A DNA stretch of 64,000 nucleotides from Allomuricauda sp. M10. GTDB lineage: Bacteria; Bacteroidota; Bacteroidia; Flavobacteriales; Flavobacteriaceae. The position numbers were made by a program, and so were the translations under genes. Below are positions 53,592-64,000 of the stretch, one piece after another. Position 1 is the stretch's first letter. Each line of letters starts with the position of its first letter. The stretch lies in contig NZ_JAJGBN010000002.1 of the NCBI RefSeq assembly GCF_020782875.1, forward strand, positions 372,001-436,000, given 5' to 3'. The notes beneath the pieces were generated by a model that saw nothing but the letters and a program-made list of their open reading frames with translations, was not told where the DNA came from and did not search any database.

Positions 53592-54351
53592 ATTCATCCC
53601 GATCTTCTAAAAATTTAAGTTTTTGTCTTGTAGAAATGATATGCTCCTTGTCCAATGTGGCATACAGGATTTCTTCACCATTTGAAAAAGTCAGCTGCTT
53701 GCCCAAAACATCATAAACCGCACTATGGCCGGGATAATCGTAACCCAGATCATCTTGGCCAATCCGATTTACTCCAACGCAATAGGCCATATTTTCAATG
53801 GCTCTGGCTTTTAAAAGGGTATCCCAAGCCTCTATCCTTGGTTTTGGCCAATTGGCCACGTAAATCAACACATCATAATCTTCTGTATTTCTGGCCCAAA
53901 CCGGAAACCGAAGATCATAACAGATCAAAGGGCAAATTTTGAAACCTTTATATTCCAAAACCAATTTTTCAGTCCCAGACTTGTATACTTTGTCCTCACC
54001 TGCTAGAGTAAAAGTGTGTTTCTTATTGTAAGTCTTGGTTTCTCCGTTGGGATATACAAAGAACAAACGGTTGTGATAACTCTCTTCTTCCCAATAAACA
54101 ATACTCCCCACTATGGCACTTTCTTTTTTTTGGGCCATGGACTGCATCCACTTTACTGCTTGTCCTCCTTCTACTTTATCAAGGTTTTGTGGACTCATGG
54201 TAAAGCCTGACGTGAACATTTCCGGTAGCATGATGATATCCACTTCTTGAGAAATGGCATCCATCTTCTCCTCGAACATGAGCAAGTTCTCCCTTGGATT
54301 TTCCCAATGTAAAGGAGATTGGATCAGTGCTATTGTAATACGTTGGGACAT
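53575..54351 (-). CDS. Nitrilase superfamily omega-amidase-type hydrolase
   Basis: 258 residues. The Glu-Lys-Cys triad is visible: Glu44 (MLPEMFTSGF), Lys110 (YNKKHTFTLAGED) and Cys144 (PLICYDLRFP). It resembles YafV/omega-amidase, which deaminates alpha-ketoglutaramate. The ATG at 54351 is chosen because a longer frame would overlap the NUDIX stop. A near neighbour of the NUDIX gene (4-nt gap), so probably one transcript with it and the ankyrin gene. Confidence 0.93.
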   Translation of the reverse strand: MSQRITIALIQSPLHWENPRENLLMFEEKMDAISQEVDIIMLPEMFTSGFTMSPQNLDKVEGGQAVKWMQSMAQKKESAIVGSIVYWEEESYHNRLFFVYPNGETKTYNKKHTFTLAGEDKVYKSGTEKLVLEYKGFKICPLICYDLRFPVWARNTEDYDVLIYVANWPKPRIEAWDTLLKARAIENMAYCVGVNRIGQDDLGYDYPGHSAVYDVLGKQLTFSNGEEILYATLDKEHIISTRQKLKFLEDRDEFSLRG

Positions 54352-54355
54352 AGAA

Positions 54356-54979
54356 TCAATCAAAATGTGTTTTGGGTTCCACTGATGTGGCCATTTGGAA
54401 CAAATCCTTTAATTGGCTCTCCAAAATGCGTTCTTCTGAAAGTTCGGGAAGTTTATCCAAAGAAAAGAAGTTTGCATCGAGAATGTCGAAACCCGATTTC
54501 ATTTCTCCCCCGACAATCCTGCAGTGGAAGATGATCTTATAAACATAGTTCGGGGCCGGCGGATGTGGATGCATTCGTTTATCATAAACTCCTAATAACC
54601 TGACCACCTTTACCTTAATGCCCGTTTCTTCCTCTATTTCCTTGACCACAATTTCTGAAGGGGTACTGCCAATGTCGGCCCAACCTCCGGGAATGCTCCA
54701 TTTGCCATCCAAGCTTTCCCTTGCCATTAAAATTTCTTCTTTTTCATTGAGAACAAATCCCCTGATATCCACCTTAGGGGTTGGATAGTCTTCCTGTGGC
54801 ATGAAAAAATTTTCAAGAACCCCAATCGGTGTATCACTGATTCTTTCCAAAAGTTTGAAACTTATTTGTTTTAATTCTTCATATCGCTCCCGATCGTAGG
54901 GATCTTGGGCATAAATCAATCCTGTTTCAGAGATGGCCTTGATGCGTTTTATAATATTGAGCTGCTCTGCTGCGTCCAT
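54356..54979 (-). CDS. NUDIX hydrolase (CDP-choline/ADP-ribose pyrophosphatase-like)
   Basis: 207 residues. A helical N-terminal extension (about 1-65, IKRIKAISETGLIYAQDPYDRERYEEL) typifies the NUDIX_N_2 group. The Nudix box GGWADIGSTPSEIVVKEIEEETG has Ser in place of the usual first Glu and Lys for Arg, but keeps the metal-binding Glu residues. It hydrolyses a nucleoside diphosphate linked to another group. The ankyrin gene is 6 nt upstream. Confidence 0.9.
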   Translation of the reverse strand: MDAAEQLNIIKRIKAISETGLIYAQDPYDRERYEELKQISFKLLERISDTPIGVLENFFMPQEDYPTPKVDIRGFVLNEKEEILMARESLDGKWSIPGGWADIGSTPSEIVVKEIEEETGIKVKVVRLLGVYDKRMHPHPPAPNYVYKIIFHCRIVGGEMKSGFDILDANFFSLDKLPELSEERILESQLKDLFQMATSVEPKTHFD

Positions 54980-54985
54980 TCCAAA

Positions 54986-55462
54986 TTATCTTTTTTGCAA
55001 TAGCTCCACCATGGTTTGGGCTCCTTGTTCCTTGGCGTGGTCCAAAGCCGTTTTTCCCTTCGCGTCCTTTATTGCTACATCAGCACCATGATCCAAAAGC
55101 AAGGCGGCCATATCTTCCCGATTAAAGGTTACGGCATAGATCAAACAAGTGGCACCCATGGCATTTTTGTGGTTCACATTGGCCCCTGCATTGATCAATT
55201 GTGAGGCAATTTCCACATACCCTTTAAAGCAGACACCCATCAAAGCGGTGTTGCCCGATCCATCCTTTGCATCTACGTGTGCTCCTTTTTCCAATAAAAG
55301 GCTCACCATTTCCAAATGGCCATAATACGCTGCCAACAAAAGTGGTGTGGAACCTCGTTGATCTTTGGATTCCAAGAGTTTGGGATTTTCATCCAAAAGC
55401 ATTTTCAGGGCTTTTAGATTGCCACTTCGTATGTAATTGAAGAAGTCTTCTGTGGTGTCCAT
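54986..55462 (-). CDS. Ankyrin repeat protein downstream of katG
   Basis: 158 residues made of about four ankyrin repeats (GSTPLLLAAYYGHLEMVSLLLEKGA, GNTALMGVCFKGYVEIASQLINAGA, GATCLIYAVTFNREDMAALLLDHGA, GKTALDHAKEQGAQTMVELL). No signal peptide. It is on the katG strand directly after the katG terminator. In Pseudomonas, AnkB sits beside a catalase gene and is needed for full catalase activity, so a role with KatG is a fair inference. A weak -7 box (TAACTTTC, 55472-55479) gives it a start of its own. Confidence 0.88.
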   Translation of the reverse strand: MDTTEDFFNYIRSGNLKALKMLLDENPKLLESKDQRGSTPLLLAAYYGHLEMVSLLLEKGAHVDAKDGSGNTALMGVCFKGYVEIASQLINAGANVNHKNAMGATCLIYAVTFNREDMAALLLDHGADVAIKDAKGKTALDHAKEQGAQTMVELLQKR

Positions 55463-55480
55463 ATCGATATTGAAAGTTAT

Positions 55481-55514
55481 AAAAAAACTGCCATAACCCT
55501 AAGGGTCATGGCAG
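55481..55514 (-). terminator. Terminator of katG
   Basis: A 12-bp stem (with one G-U pair) CTGCCATGACCC / GGGTTATGGCAG, 3-nt loop, followed by a run of seven T on the minus strand. It lies between katG and the ankyrin gene. Confidence 0.9.
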
Positions 55515-55559
55515 CCATATTTCATTAAAATACTATTGTTCTAATTTGAACTGACTTGA

Positions 55560-57854
<2,295 letters not shown>

Positions 57855-57980
57855 TTAAAATACTATTAAAACATAAATGTTTTCTATGATTTAAATCATT
57901 GCCCATTTGAATTTTCAATGTTTGGGGATTCCTTAACATTTATTGGGAAAGTCTTGCCACAATGAGGGTCAAGCATTTTC

Positions 57981-57988
57981 TACCTTTG
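57981..57988 (+). promoter_or_regulatory. -7 box TACCTTTG of the SYLF gene
   Basis: A perfect TAnnTTTG, 24 nt before the ATG at 58013. Confidence 0.55.
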
Positions 57989-58012
57989 GATAAACACTAA
58001 AAACAGAATACC

Positions 58013-58543
58013 ATGAAAAGGATTAAAACTATTGCAATAGTAGCCCTTTTGTTAGTGGCAACCACTGGCATGGCCCAGAATAACAAAGACAAAAAAATAA
58101 TGGCCGATGCCGTTACTGCCAAGGCCAAATTGTTGGAAACCGATTCTGGATTGGAGCGGTTTTTTGACAAATCTGCTGGATATGTCATCTTCCCCAATGT
58201 GGGTAAAGGTGGTTTTATCATCGGTGGAGCAGCCGGAAATGGCGTGGTCTACGAGAATGGAAATGCCATTGGGATGGCCGACCTTAAAAAATTGAATATT
58301 GGTCTTCAAGCGGGTGGACAAGCCATTATTGAGGTCATCTTTTTTGAGACCGATACGGACCTGCAACGGTTTACCGAAGGGAAATTTGAGTTTGCCGCGG
58401 AGACCTCTGCCGTGGCCCTAAAATCCGGAATTGCCTTTAATGCCAAATACAAGGATGGCGTGGCCGTGTTTGCCCTGCCCAAAGCCGGACTGATGGCTGA
58501 TGCCTCAGTAGGTGGACAAAAGTTTGGGTATAAGGCGTTTTAA
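58013..58543 (+). CDS. Exported SYLF (Ysc84-like) domain protein
   Basis: 176 residues. Signal peptide 1-21 (TTGMAQ). SYLF domain: DKSAGYVIFPNVGKGGFIIGGAAGNGVVYENG, LKKLNIGLQAGGQAIIEVIFF, AVFALPKAGLMADASVGGQKFGY. These domains bind lipids. It is likely periplasmic or outer-membrane associated. It has its own promoter and terminator. Confidence 0.93.
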   Translation: MKRIKTIAIVALLLVATTGMAQNNKDKKIMADAVTAKAKLLETDSGLERFFDKSAGYVIFPNVGKGGFIIGGAAGNGVVYENGNAIGMADLKKLNIGLQAGGQAIIEVIFFETDTDLQRFTEGKFEFAAETSAVALKSGIAFNAKYKDGVAVFALPKAGLMADASVGGQKFGYKAF

Positions 58544-58559
58544 TACATTTTATCAAGAA

Positions 58560-58586
58560 GAAAGCCCCATAGTTTGGGGCTTTTTA
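58560..58586. terminator. Bidirectional terminator
   Basis: An 8-bp stem AAAGCCCC / GGGGCTTT with a 7-nt loop and a T run, between the SYLF gene and the convergent 151-aa gene. Confidence 0.85.
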
Positions 58587-59042
58587 TTACTGTTGTGGCA
58601 TTAACAGGTATTGTGCTTGCAGTTCCCTGATTATTTTGTTCCGTTTTTTCTTTCGTTTTATTGAAGAAATGAACAAAGGCAATGAAACTCCTACTTCAAA
58701 AGTTCCCAGAATCATAAGTCCTCCGCCAACAACTATAGCACCGAGATCTTCACATAATTCGTCATCCGTACAAGTAGTCCGATTAAAAATAAGATTCCCG
58801 CCCGTAAACATTAGTAGACCCAACCCTGCAAAACTTGACCCCATGATAAGATTGTTTTTTCGCTTTCGATCCATATCCAAAATTTCCCATAGTTTTTGTT
58901 CATTGGCTTCACTTTGTTGGATAAGGTAGTTGTAATCAAGCCCCAAATAATCCAGCCGCTGTTGTTGTTTGGGGGAAAAGTCTTGGGCATTAAGTTGTAT
59001 TGAACATACTATCCCCAATGTTAAAAAAATAATATTTTTCAT
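58587..59042 (-). CDS. Exported membrane protein of unknown function (151 aa)
   Basis: 151 residues. Signal peptide 1-19 (QLNAQ). A helical segment (about 22-60) then two hydrophobic segments (about 66-84 and 101-125) around a CTDDELCED loop that could form a disulfide. The tail is Lys/Arg rich (IKRKKKRNK). I do not recognise it. Last gene of a minus-strand group. Confidence 0.65.
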   Translation of the reverse strand: MKNIIFLTLGIVCSIQLNAQDFSPKQQQRLDYLGLDYNYLIQQSEANEQKLWEILDMDRKRKNNLIMGSSFAGLGLLMFTGGNLIFNRTTCTDDELCEDLGAIVVGGGLMILGTFEVGVSLPLFISSIKRKKKRNKIIRELQAQYLLMPQQ

Positions 59043-59068
59043 AATATATTTTTAAAGTTGCATGGAAA

Positions 59069-59087
59069 CAGCCCCTTTTAGGGGCTG
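59069..59087 (-). terminator. Weak hairpin terminator after the 170-aa lipoprotein gene
   Basis: CAGCCCC-TTTTA-GGGGCTG, 7-bp stem, with only a short T run on the minus strand. Confidence 0.5.
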
Positions 59088-59110
59088 GCGGCCACAAACT
59101 ACAAACTGAA

Positions 59111-59623
59111 TCAATTGCCAATGTCCTCATTTGAAACAGTAAACACAATTGCTCCATACATGAAATAATCACCATCCCTTATGGGTTTATCATATTTTAA
59201 AATACTCCAAGAGTCATAATTATAAGGGCTGTTCAATTCATTTCCCAAATAGCTGGGAGGTCCTATCCATTCTTTTTTCAGTTCATCCCCCACAAACAGT
59301 TCAAACTTGCCATAATTATTAATATGGTCATAATAGATGCCCACATTTCTTTCAATTATCACTTTGGAATTGCCTTCTTTTACGCCATCAGAAGAAACGG
59401 AAGATGTAAAGTTGGCAGCCATTTTGGTGTTTGCTTTTAATCTAAGTGTATCTGATTTTTCATCTGTCGAATCCAAGCTATGGTAAACAATAGTTACATC
59501 AACATTGGCGGCGTTTTCAAATACTCTTTGATAGAAATCAATATAAAAGGATTCTTCAGGGTCACAGTTCAGCATACTAAGGCCAATCAGAATAGCTGTA
59601 AAATGCATTGTCAACTTTTTCAT
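59111..59623 (-). CDS. Small lipoprotein of unknown function, overlapping the HExxHxxH protein
   Basis: 170 residues. Lipobox SMLNC (Cys20). The remainder is beta-rich and acidic, with no family I recognise (VTIVYHSLDSTDEKSDTLRLKANTKMAANFTSSVSS). The start is inside the last 47 nt of the upstream metallopeptidase-like gene (or 32 nt using the next ATG), so the two are translationally coupled and probably work together. Confidence 0.75.
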   Translation of the reverse strand: MKKLTMHFTAILIGLSMLNCDPEESFYIDFYQRVFENAANVDVTIVYHSLDSTDEKSDTLRLKANTKMAANFTSSVSSDGVKEGNSKVIIERNVGIYYDHINNYGKFELFVGDELKKEWIGPPSYLGNELNSPYNYDSWSILKYDKPIRDGDYFMYGAIVFTVSNEDIGN

Positions 59624-61280
59624 CGTATGTTGTTTTAGTTTTTAATTCGGCAATCAAATCGGTAAAAGTATCCGTGGTGGATTTTAAACACTCAAATATC
59701 TCTTTGGTCGTAACATCCGGCAGATTGTCCACATCTTGTAAAAATCCAGGATTGTACCAATCTTCATCCTTATCAAAATAATTGTTGCTACTTGGAAATG
59801 CTTTATCGGTCAAAACAGCACTGAAATAATTCCCCCACATTTCGCCTATGCCACAATTTCCTGAATTTATTCCATGTCCATCCCCATAGGCTCCATAGGT
59901 TATAATGTAATTGATATACTTGATCCAATACCCGCTGCCTACCTTTTTAAAATGTGAGGCATGGCCCAATTCGTGGAAGGTAGTGGAGAAGACCCCATCG
60001 GTACCCTTACTACTCCCTGATCTAATGAGAATGTCCGGGAGTATGTACTTGTACATTATCCATATTAAATTTGCCGCTACTGTTATGCCATTTGCCTTGG
60101 AAAAAAAAGTAGAGACCTTTGAACGGCTGGTAAATCCGGCATACCCCCATACCCGTCTTAACATGGGCGCAGATGAATAACCTGTACCTCCTAGCGCCAC
60201 TATCCTTAAATTGTTGTGCGGCTGTCCAACACCCATTTGTGAAGAATAATTGAAATACTTTACCGTGGCATTGTTCACCATGGCCCACCGCCAGCCCACC
60301 GAATTGGTGTAAAAATCAAAATTATGGCCATTTCTACTTTTTTTACCTGCCCTGTACCTTGCCGATGAAATACTTACTAACGAAGGCCAAACAATAAATC
60401 CCTTGGTGTTTTTGAATACCACTGTATAATGAACATCCCTTCGGTAACCCCGATTTACTTTGTAGTGGCCTGTAGAGTTTGTCCACCCCTTGGCCCATTT
60501 GAACCAACGTCTAGTTTTTACTTTCACACCGATCACAGGATCAAGTTTGTTTGTCACCGTATTGTGCACCTTTACATATCCCTCGGGCGTCTTTTTGCTC
60601 TTCTCCACCATAGATTCGACCGGTTCTTCATAATTTCCGGTCAGCCGGAGTGCCTCGTCCTCCAAATCGAACAAAAATTGTTTGGAAATTCCCGTCCTGC
60701 CAGCAATGGCCGTAGTCTTGAAACCATTTTCCGTCTCCTCTCCTTCAACGTTTGAAGGCTCAATCAAAAACAAATCCTCGACTTTCTCAAAAGTTATATC
60801 TTTTGGAAATTCGTAATCTTTGACCACAGAGGCATAAAGCCATTGACCTTCCTGGATCTGGGCATCCCCATCCACATAATAATCACCTTCCTGTTCAATA
60901 TCAACATCCAATGGAATCTCTGATAAATTGAGTGAATCTGCTAACAGCAATTGTTTTTGTTCGTCATTTTCCACCCAAAACTTCACATAATAATCCGTAG
61001 TGGTAATCTCAGAAGAGTCCTTGAGGATTTGGGAATCATAACCCTTTTGACCCTTTTCCAACTTCTTAATGAGATTGGCGTAGGCCCTCCTCATATTCAC
61101 CACCGAATATGGATTCTCTAGCTTTTTGCCAAGCTTGATTTGCTTTAAAATGTCAGGTTCTTCCATTGCCAATGGAGGGGGAGAATGATTGATATGCGTT
61201 TCCTCCTTTTCACAAGAGAATATAACACAGGCCACAATTGTTATTCTTGCCATAGCCCAATACATTTTTCTTTGTTTCAT
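59577..61280 (-). CDS. Exported lipoprotein with HExxHxxH zincin motif
   Basis: 567 residues. Lipobox IFSC (Cys23). A helical N-terminal region is followed by a domain of carboxypeptidase-like beta-strands with GVKVKTRRWFKWAKGWTNSTGHYKVNRGYR (about 250-280). The zinc-peptidase motif HELGHASH (His436, Glu437, His440, His443) lies in a helix, and Glu480 (GIGEMWGNYF) is a candidate additional ligand. No known family is recognised. It likely cuts or binds a surface polymer. It is the 5' partner of a small lipoprotein gene whose start it overlaps. Confidence 0.7.
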   Translation of the reverse strand: MKQRKMYWAMARITIVACVIFSCEKEETHINHSPPPLAMEEPDILKQIKLGKKLENPYSVVNMRRAYANLIKKLEKGQKGYDSQILKDSSEITTTDYYVKFWVENDEQKQLLLADSLNLSEIPLDVDIEQEGDYYVDGDAQIQEGQWLYASVVKDYEFPKDITFEKVEDLFLIEPSNVEGEETENGFKTTAIAGRTGISKQFLFDLEDEALRLTGNYEEPVESMVEKSKKTPEGYVKVHNTVTNKLDPVIGVKVKTRRWFKWAKGWTNSTGHYKVNRGYRRDVHYTVVFKNTKGFIVWPSLVSISSARYRAGKKSRNGHNFDFYTNSVGWRWAMVNNATVKYFNYSSQMGVGQPHNNLRIVALGGTGYSSAPMLRRVWGYAGFTSRSKVSTFFSKANGITVAANLIWIMYKYILPDILIRSGSSKGTDGVFSTTFHELGHASHFKKVGSGYWIKYINYIITYGAYGDGHGINSGNCGIGEMWGNYFSAVLTDKAFPSSNNYFDKDEDWYNPGFLQDVDNLPDVTTKEIFECLKSTTDTFTDLIAELKTKTTYDEKVDNAFYSYSDWP

Positions 61281-61439
61281 ATTAAAAAGATTTTAAATGT
61301 CTTGGGGTATGCTGCCGAATCTTAGATAAGGTAATGAATTACAATTTGCAAATCGAGGCCCTATTGACGGGTAATCCCTTTTGATTTGATGGATGCACGT
61401 TTTTAATTGATGAATGAAAATTCTTATTTTAATTGTAAG

Positions 61440-62801
61440 CTAATACTTTGCGCCTGGCGTAAAATCCTGTGGTGCGTTTTGGGGCAGTTTTATGGTACCC
61501 GCATCCCCGGTATCGTTTAATAGGGTCCATTCTGAAAAAGTGTAAACTGGGTTGCCTTCTATAATGTTTGGGTTTCGAACAGCACGCCCGTCCTCAAATT
61601 CATGGTTGGTATTGGAACCATCTTCGCCAACTACTCCAAACACATCAATAATAGTTCCGAATGCGTCTACCAGTTCGAAGTTGTCATCTCCATTGGAATC
61701 GGCCGGACTATTGGTAGAAACTCCCAGATCGGGTGCAAACCCATACACCAGATGAAATTCCTCCGCATTGGGTGAAATGACCAAAGTGCTCTCCGCGCCG
61801 ATGATCAAGCCTGACAAATCGATTGTAGAACTTACTTCTGTTCCATCATTGGTATAGCGGCGAAGGGTCCATTTGTTAAGATCCAAAGGCTCGGAAGCGG
61901 AGTTATAGAGTTCCAAAAACCGTGCCCCTGAGTTGTTGTCAGGGTCGGCCAGTTCCGAGATAAAAATCTGGTTCGAAGTGAATTCTGTAATGATTTCCGG
62001 ACAGCGTTCATTGATGAAATCAACATCTTCCAAACTTCGAATGATCAGTTGCGGATTTTTACCATCCCTGACCAAAATTCCAGTTATGGAACCATTGCCC
62101 TCCGGAAGGATTTCTGCCTGAAAATCTGCATACCCACTATTGAGCAAAACCGTTTGATTTTCCTCGCAATCCTGAAGATGTCGCTCGGTTTCTTCTGCGG
62201 CAACAGCAAAGGGTTCTCCTAGTTCTTCATCTACAACTTCCAAACCATCCAGTTGCACCAAAATATTTAGAGGGAGAGTGTCCAAAGCTGAAATTGTGAT
62301 CAAAAGAGGTTCTACATTTACCTTACCATCACAGGCTACCAAAACATGCTCAAACACTTTTTGGTTGGGCAATCTGCCGATGGAAAGATTTCCAAACGAA
62401 GAAAAAGCACTCCCTAACCTGATATTCCCTTCCTTGTTGACCATATAAAGATCCTTCAACTTAAGCAAAACCTTGCTCCCTTCAGGATATATGAGATGGG
62501 ATTGCCGCATATCTACTTCCAATTGCAGACCATAAGTAGGTTTGGATGGTTTGTCTTGAATGAAAAGGGTGCTGAAAAAATTTCCAGCCTTATCCGAAGA
62601 TATCACATAGCCCTCCAAAATTAGGCTGTCCTTGATTTGCGATACCTCTTCCGTGGAAAGGGAATCCAATTCCACAAAATTGATGTTGGCCTTCAAGTCG
62701 GTATTGCAATTTTCCTTCGGAACGTCAAAATTGGAACTTTCCACACAGGAAAACATCAACAGTAACAATATACCTACTATGGCAAAAACTAAATTTTTCA
62801 T
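61440..62801 (-). CDS. DUF5689 lipoprotein with lamin-tail domain
   Basis: 453 residues from the ATG at 62801 (earlier starts would overlap the receptor stop). Lipobox LMFSC (Cys19). The N-terminal part (about 40-270) fits the OB-fold-like DUF5689, including ILEGYVISSDKAGNFFSTLFIQD. A C-terminal lamin-tail domain (about 290-420: QIFISELADPDNNSGARFLELYNSASEPLDLNKWTLR) follows. These proteins are typically encoded next to TonB receptors. It lies 11 nt downstream of the receptor gene. Confidence 0.88.
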   Translation of the reverse strand: MKNLVFAIVGILLLLMFSCVESSNFDVPKENCNTDLKANINFVELDSLSTEEVSQIKDSLILEGYVISSDKAGNFFSTLFIQDKPSKPTYGLQLEVDMRQSHLIYPEGSKVLLKLKDLYMVNKEGNIRLGSAFSSFGNLSIGRLPNQKVFEHVLVACDGKVNVEPLLITISALDTLPLNILVQLDGLEVVDEELGEPFAVAAEETERHLQDCEENQTVLLNSGYADFQAEILPEGNGSITGILVRDGKNPQLIIRSLEDVDFINERCPEIITEFTSNQIFISELADPDNNSGARFLELYNSASEPLDLNKWTLRRYTNDGTEVSSTIDLSGLIIGAESTLVISPNAEEFHLVYGFAPDLGVSTNSPADSNGDDNFELVDAFGTIIDVFGVVGEDGSNTNHEFEDGRAVRNPNIIEGNPVYTFSEWTLLNDTGDAGTIKLPQNAPQDFTPGAKY

Positions 62802-62812
62802 GTTCTCAAGAT

Positions 62813-64000
62813 TTAAAAGCTTATTGCTAGATTTAAAAAATAGGTGCGTCCGTAGCTGTACCAATATTTTGGTCCAAAAGAGGGAACCCCGCTCAGGTTA
62901 TCTTTTTGCCATTGGCCAAAATTGCCATTTCGACTTTGTTCATAACCTCCCGTCCTAAAAACTGAATCGAACAAATTGCTGACGCTGGCAAAAGCACTGA
63001 TGTATTTTTTGCCCCAAAGCCAAGATTTTCCACCCACCAAATTCAACAGATAGATATCCTCCATCTTTTTCTGTTGGAGGAGTTTAGCCACGTTTTCATC
63101 GGTGGCGTCAGGGAATTGCTCCCCTGTTTCTGGATCCAACAAAAAGCTTTGGGTACGGGCAATAGTGGAAAGGCTTATATAATTTTCGGTGAGGTAATTG
63201 GCGGTCGCTCCAAGCCACCAGTATTTGGGTGAGCGGTATTCCACCCCCCCTGCCAAGGCCGTTTGCGGACCTTGCGCCAATCGTAAATCTTTCAATTTGG
63301 CAATTCCCAGATCTACAGTTCCTTCGGTGGCGATAAGGTCTTCTTCGGAACCAGATGTATCAAAATTAATCTGTACCGAAGGGTCGCTCGCATACACATA
63401 ACTCCCCAAATTCCCTGCAAGATTCACCTTCACACTAGATGATGCCTCGTACTGGAATCCAAACTCGATGCCCTTGTGTAGCTTGTCCAATCCTGTGATC
63501 ACCTCTTGTACAAAATCGGAACCCAGCCCAGAATCCACAAATAAGAAATTGATATCCGTCGTATTCATAAACCGAGTATAGAAGGCGGTCACACGACCTG
63601 TGAGGGTAGGTAAGCGAACAAAATATCCAAGATCAACCGTCGTAATGGTTTCCTTCAGTATATCAGGGACCACCTCGTTGTGTTCTCTCGGATTGATGAA
63701 AATGTTCTGGACCACCGGGGGCCGTTCCAATTTGGCGGCACTCGCTGTTAACCAATGTCTGCCAGTCATGAAATAGGAAAATCCACCTTTCAACCCTAGT
63801 CCGGACAAGGCCACTTTTTCACTTGGCCCGAATGAATTTTCCAAATAACGTTCGTTGGTGAAAAGTCCGTTTCGCTGTGCATTGAAACTAGTGAAGGAAG
63901 CCGATGCATAACCGTTCAATTTATTAGCCGAGTAAGCCAACTGACCAAATCCTTCTAATTGTGCAGCATTAAATACATAATTGTAGTTGATGATCTCTCC
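62813..64000 (-). CDS. TonB-dependent receptor, C-terminal part (5' end outside window)
   Basis: The frame stays open to the window edge, giving 395 codons of beta-barrel: alternating strands, YFVRLPTLTGRVTAFYTRF, DKLHKGIEFGFQYEASSSVK, LRLAQGPQTALAGGVEYRSPKYWWLGATANYL, and a barrel end TYFLNLAISF with a terminal Phe. The plug and signal lie outside. It is co-transcribed with the DUF5689 lipoprotein gene (11-nt gap), probably a receptor/lipoprotein pair for one ligand. Confidence 0.9.
   Translation of the reverse strand, partial: GEIINYNYVFNAAQLEGFGQLAYSANKLNGYASASFTSFNAQRNGLFTNERYLENSFGPSEKVALSGLGLKGGFSYFMTGRHWLTASAAKLERPPVVQNIFINPREHNEVVPDILKETITTVDLGYFVRLPTLTGRVTAFYTRFMNTTDINFLFVDSGLGSDFVQEVITGLDKLHKGIEFGFQYEASSSVKVNLAGNLGSYVYASDPSVQINFDTSGSEEDLIATEGTVDLGIAKLKDLRLAQGPQTALAGGVEYRSPKYWWLGATANYLTENYISLSTIARTQSFLLDPETGEQFPDATDENVAKLLQQKKMEDIYLLNLVGGKSWLWGKKYISAFASVSNLFDSVFRTGGYEQSRNGNFGQWQKDNLSGVPSFGPKYWYSYGRTYFLNLAISF

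Noticed and set aside
55463-55559. katG and the ankyrin gene as one simple operon
   Set aside because: A strong terminator lies between them, so simple co-transcription is not assumed.

Overview
The window reads as a chromosomal segment of a Bacteroidota bacterium, most likely a marine member of the Flavobacteriaceae. The evidence is the gene content: TonB-dependent receptors, DUF4270 and DUF5689 lipoproteins, an atpD-atpC pair separate from the other ATP synthase genes, and the order glmS / DUF4270 / GT5-like / panC / panD. Promoters also carry the Bacteroidota -7 box TAnnTTTG, and TTG or GTG starts are frequent. I see no rRNA, tRNA, CRISPR array, prophage or insertion sequence. Coding density is high, and most gaps hold only a promoter, a terminator or a short palindromic repeat.

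Layout. 1-3.1 kb: tail of an unknown gene, a glycosidase-like lipoprotein and recX. 3.1-13.4 kb, mostly minus strand: a JmjC-like cupin, bioB, a flotillin/NfeD pair, a ketosynthase, bioA, a GT39-like membrane glycosyltransferase (plus strand), bioD, a DUF2007 protein and bioF. This is a nearly complete late biotin pathway, without recognisable bioC or bioH. 13.5-17.7 kb: M61 peptidase, acetyltransferase, atpC and atpD. 17.9-25.5 kb: a large TonB-dependent receptor, glmS, a DUF4270 lipoprotein and a half-length GT5 protein. 25.6-32.6 kb: panC, panD, a UPF0104-type membrane protein, an alpha/beta-hydrolase-like protein lacking the nucleophile, radA and a PQQ dehydrogenase fused to cytochrome c. 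32.6-42.9 kb: aldo/keto reductase, exonuclease III, isochorismatase-like hydrolase, an exported Gfo/Idh/MocA protein with a TonB receptor, a DUF1801 protein, and a run of exported M20, metallophosphoesterase and M28 enzymes.

43-46.8 kb is the most accessory-looking part. It holds an AT-rich PKD/LamG lipoprotein, a small protein, an XRE regulator, two copies of a palindromic intergenic repeat, and an SdpR/SdpI-type operon behind a near-perfect operator palindrome. 46.8-58.6 kb returns to housekeeping genes: fhs, glyS, a coiled-coil membrane protein, comF, an Ig-like lipoprotein, an omega-amidase-type hydrolase, NUDIX, an ankyrin protein, katG and a SYLF protein. 58.6-64 kb holds small exported proteins, a HExxHxxH lipoprotein, a DUF5689 lipoprotein and the 3' part of another TonB-dependent receptor.

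The points most worth following: a promoter architecture in which TAnnTTTG lies exactly 4 nt before ATG at five unrelated genes, suggesting leaderless mRNAs; the SdpRI-type operon with its operator; the katG-terminator-ankyrin arrangement; the ketosynthase in the biotin region; the Ser-to-Asp alpha/beta-hydrolase-like protein; the free-standing GT5 half-enzyme; the exported HExxHxxH protein overlapping a second lipoprotein gene; and several families of intergenic palindromic repeats. All functional statements are inferred from sequence features read by eye; no database search was run.
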